Source: Kiloniellaceae bacterium (lineage in GTDB: Bacteria > Pseudomonadota > Alphaproteobacteria > Kiloniellales > Kiloniellaceae). Taken from it: a DNA stretch of 7,302 nucleotides. The stretch covers positions 1 to 7,302 of the forward strand of contig JANQKX010000707.1 of assembly GCA_028280915.1 (NCBI GenBank), written 5' to 3'. Made by a program: the position numbers and the translations under genes. Below are positions 5,261 through 7,302 of this stretch, one piece after another. The first letter of the stretch is position 1, and every line of letters starts with the position of its first letter. The notes below the pieces were generated by a model. That model searched no databases. It was not told the origin of the DNA and worked only from the letters and a program-made list of their open reading frames with translations.

Positions 5261-6090
5261 GATGTCGCCTGATGCTCGCAGGGCTTTTGTGTTGCTTATG
5301 GCTGCCCGCGACGGCCGCTGGGGAATTGCGCCTTGAGGGCAAGCAGGAACAGGGCGGCTTGCTGCAAGGGCAAACGGCGCCCGGCAGTGCGGTCACGTTG
5401 GATGGTCGCCCGGTACGGGTCGACGGGCAAGGCCGTTTTATCATCGGCTTCGGACGGGACGCGGCGCCGGCGGCCCGCTTGGAAGTCACCGGCCCGGACG
5501 GCGGCACCCATTCCCAAAATCTTGAGATCGCGCTCAGGACCTATCAGGTCCAGCGGATCGACGGCCTGCCCAGCAAGAAGGTGACGCCGCCGGAAGAGGT
5601 CTACGCCCGGATCCAGGCGGAGAACGCCAAGATTGCTCAAGTGCGCCAGATCGATACCCCCGAGGCGCCTTTTTTGGACAGTGGCTTTCAATGGCCGGCG
5701 GTGGGTATCGTTACCGGCGTTTACGGCTCTCAACGGGTGCTGAACGGTATCCCCAAGCGGCCCCATTACGGCATCGATATTGCCGCGGCGGAAGGCACGC
5801 CCATCCTGGCCCCCGCCGCTGGAACCGTGACCCTGGCCGAAGAGGATCTCTATTACACCGGCGGCACCATTATCCTGGACCACGGCCACGGCCTCTCATC
5901 GGCCTTTTTGCACCTGAAAGACGTGAACGTGGCGGTGGGCGATCAAGTTGATCAGGGCCAGCAGATCGGAACCCTCGGGGGGACCGGGCGGGCCACCGGT
6001 CCCCATCTGGATTGGCGGGTCAACTGGTTCGAGGTGCGCATCGACCCGGCTTACCTGCTGGGGCCTATGCCGGCCGCTGCGCAAAACTAG
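5257..6090 (+). CDS. Secreted M23-family (LytM-type) peptidase
   Basis: 277 residues with a signal peptide (hydrophobic 6-18, likely cleavage near ATAAG at 18-22). No lipobox is present despite Cys at 12-13, so it is probably periplasmic. Residues 23-95 look like a small beta-rich domain, and 110-135 a linker. The peptidase domain begins near 145 (FQWPAVG, GVYGSQRVLNG). It carries HxxxD (H170, D174) and H219, but the final motif reads HLD (H250, D252) where LytM has HxH. The HLDWR form appears, from memory, in a proteobacterial subfamily and may keep zinc with Asp as ligand; activity is therefore likely but not certain. The role would be cutting peptidoglycan cross-links or activating amidases. 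AAGGA (5244-5248) lies eight bases from the ATG, and the start overlaps the xseA stop by ATGA. Confidence 0.9.
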   Translation: MRCRLMLAGLLCCLWLPATAAGELRLEGKQEQGGLLQGQTAPGSAVTLDGRPVRVDGQGRFIIGFGRDAAPAARLEVTGPDGGTHSQNLEIALRTYQVQRIDGLPSKKVTPPEEVYARIQAENAKIAQVRQIDTPEAPFLDSGFQWPAVGIVTGVYGSQRVLNGIPKRPHYGIDIAAAEGTPILAPAAGTVTLAEEDLYYTGGTIILDHGHGLSSAFLHLKDVNVAVGDQVDQGQQIGTLGGTGRATGPHLDWRVNWFEVRIDPAYLLGPMPAAAQN

Positions 6091-6094
6091 CGGG

Positions 6095-7018
6095 CTATTC
6101 CAACTCCTGATACACCTTGTCGGGCCAGCGCCGATGGAGCCATAGCCATTCGGCGGGCCGCTCCCGAATCCAGCCCTCCAGGGTCTGGTTCATCTGGCGC
6201 ATCATGATCTCGATGTCCGTCTTCATTTTACCGCTGTTGGGCGGCTTGACCTCAGGATAGCAGGTCAGGCGGAAGCGGGCCGGGCCGGTGCGCTCCAGCC
6301 GGATGGGCAAGATGCGGCTTTTGTAACGCAGGCAGAACTGCGCCACGGCCGGTGTGGTCATGGCGGGGTGGCCAAAAAAGGGAATGGGCAGGCCCTCGTT
6401 GAGCTTTTGATCCACCAGGATGCCCAAGACCTCGCCGTTGCGCAGCACGGACATGGCCTCCTTGGCGCCGACCGTGCCCTTGGAGGTGAGCTTGCCGCCC
6501 CAGACCTGGCGCAGGCGCTGCAGTTTGTCGCGCACCATGGGATTGTTGGGATCGCGGATGATGGTGGTCATGGGCACCCCGTGGCTGGCGGCCACCACGG
6601 GCATGACCTCCCAATTGGCCAGATGGCCGGACACCAGGATGCAGGGGTATTGCGACGGGTCCAGGATCGGCGAATCATAGACGCCCACCAGTTCCACGCG
6701 GCCCGTTTTGGGATCGCAGATCTGCCGCAGGAAGGCGTATTCAGCGGCAACCCGGCCCAGGTTCTCCCACATGTCCCGGCTGATCCGGTCGATCTCCTGA
6801 TCAGATTTTTCCGGGAAAGCCAGGCGCAGATTGCGTTTGGCCCGCCGGGTCACGCCCAGGCGATAGCCTATGGTACGGCCCAACCAGCCGCCCACGTTGG
6901 ACGCGGTCTCGATGGGCAGCAGACTCAGCAAACCGATGGCCAGATAGAGGCCGGCCGCCTCCAGGGGATAGCGCACATACTTCAGGTAAAGGGGATTGCG
7001 CCGCTTTTTTTTAGCCAT
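6095..7018 (-). CDS. lpxL: Lipid A late acyltransferase (LpxL/HtrB family)
   Basis: 307 residues, typical length. It adds a secondary acyl chain to the lipid A precursor at the inner face of the cytoplasmic membrane. A basic N-terminus (AKKKRR) is followed by one membrane segment (about 18-35). The acyltransferase catalytic HX4E motif is SGHLANWE, with H132 and E137. Other conserved parts are IIRDPNNP (153-160), LVDQ (201-204), PIPFFGHPA (211-219), and the C-terminal EWLWLHRRW (290-298). The gene overlaps lpxK by eight bases and has no strong ribosome binding site of its own, so translation is probably coupled. LpxL and its paralogue LpxM cannot be told apart with certainty from sequence alone; adjacency to lpxK fits either. 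It ends four bases from the convergent M23 peptidase gene. Confidence 0.88.
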   Translation of the reverse strand: MAKKKRRNPLYLKYVRYPLEAAGLYLAIGLLSLLPIETASNVGGWLGRTIGYRLGVTRRAKRNLRLAFPEKSDQEIDRISRDMWENLGRVAAEYAFLRQICDPKTGRVELVGVYDSPILDPSQYPCILVSGHLANWEVMPVVAASHGVPMTTIIRDPNNPMVRDKLQRLRQVWGGKLTSKGTVGAKEAMSVLRNGEVLGILVDQKLNEGLPIPFFGHPAMTTPAVAQFCLRYKSRILPIRLERTGPARFRLTCYPEVKPPNSGKMKTDIEIMMRQMNQTLEGWIRERPAEWLWLHRRWPDKVYQELE

Positions 7019-7302
7019 TCCGGAAAAGGTCGTTCAAGAGCCGATCAAGGGTCTCGGGTTTACGCCAAGATAGCGTGATTGGGAATACCCGCACTTGGGA
7101 TTTTTGCTCGGGCGTCAGACGGATCCAGTCTTTTTCGGTGGTGATCAGCGGGGCACCCAGGGCCTTTGCTTTCGCGGCAAGCTCGGCAAAGTCCTTTTCG
7201 GTGAAAGGGTGATGGTCCGGGAAGGGCCGGGTGCCCGCCAACTCGGCGCCGGCGGCGCGCAAGCTATCAAAAAACTTTTCCGGCCGTCCGATCCCGGCAA
7301 AG
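7011..7302 (-). CDS. lpxK: Tetraacyldisaccharide 4'-kinase, C-terminal part (5' end cut by window)
   Basis: 96 residues are visible, ending at the TAA at 7013-7011; the N-terminal part with the ATP-binding loop lies outside the window. The frame is open to the window edge. Visible LpxK hallmarks are FAGIGRPEKFF at the start of the fragment, FPDHHPFTEKDF, and LITTEKDWIRL. LpxK phosphorylates the 4' position of the lipid A disaccharide precursor at the inner membrane. It is the step before Kdo addition and late acylation in the Raetz pathway, so the lpxK-lpxL order makes a sensible lipid A operon. The stop overlaps the lpxL start by eight bases. Confidence 0.93.
   Translation of the reverse strand, partial: FAGIGRPEKFFDSLRAAGAELAGTRPFPDHHPFTEKDFAELAAKAKALGAPLITTEKDWIRLTPEQKSQVRVFPITLSWRKPETLDRLLNDLFRNG

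Noticed and set aside
5268..5298. Lipoprotein signal in the M23 peptidase because of Cys12-Cys13
   Set aside because: Residues before the cysteines (AGLL) do not fit a lipobox, which needs a small residue just before Cys; an ordinary signal peptidase I site follows.

Overview
This is a GC-rich chromosomal window of ordinary, densely packed genes. It most likely comes from an alphaproteobacterium of the Rhodospirillales type. That placement rests on the character of the proteins (a class 1B-like SpeD with an N-terminal extension, a divergent purD/xseA pair, an M23 peptidase behind xseA) and was not checked by a database search. There are eight protein genes, two of them cut by the window edges. 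No mobile element, CRISPR array, tRNA or rRNA is visible.

Left block (+ strand, 1-761): the 3' end of a DOPA 4,5-dioxygenase family gene overlaps by one base an exported TlpA/thioredoxin-fold protein with a WCPPC motif. A possible intrinsic terminator follows (795-822).

Polyamine block (+ strand, 994-2372): speD (S-adenosylmethionine decarboxylase) and speE (spermidine synthase) overlap by ATGA. Together they make decarboxylated SAM and transfer its aminopropyl group to putrescine, giving spermidine. The 232-base gap before speD (762-993) is the only sizeable non-coding stretch and the most interesting part of the window. It holds a perfect 8+8 inverted repeat, a weak promoter candidate, a strong GC-rich hairpin followed by a T-rich run, an eight-codon reading frame that enters the hairpin, and a possible pairing that would hide the speD ribosome binding site. 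This looks like a candidate cis-regulatory leader or a short non-coding RNA.

Centre: purD (- strand, purine synthesis) meets speE tail to tail, and their stop codons overlap. purD is divergent from xseA (large subunit of exonuclease VII) across 84 bases. xseA overlaps by ATGA a secreted M23-type peptidase, which ends four bases from the convergent lpxL.

Right block (- strand, 6095-7302): the 3' end of lpxK (lipid A 4'-kinase) overlaps lpxL (late acyltransferase of lipid A synthesis) by eight bases. This is a lipid A operon, so the cell is Gram-negative with a lipopolysaccharide outer membrane.

No wholly new protein system is visible. The speD leader is the best candidate for undescribed biology; smaller points are the Asp in place of the usual second His in the M23 HxH motif, and the tail-to-tail junctions without terminators.
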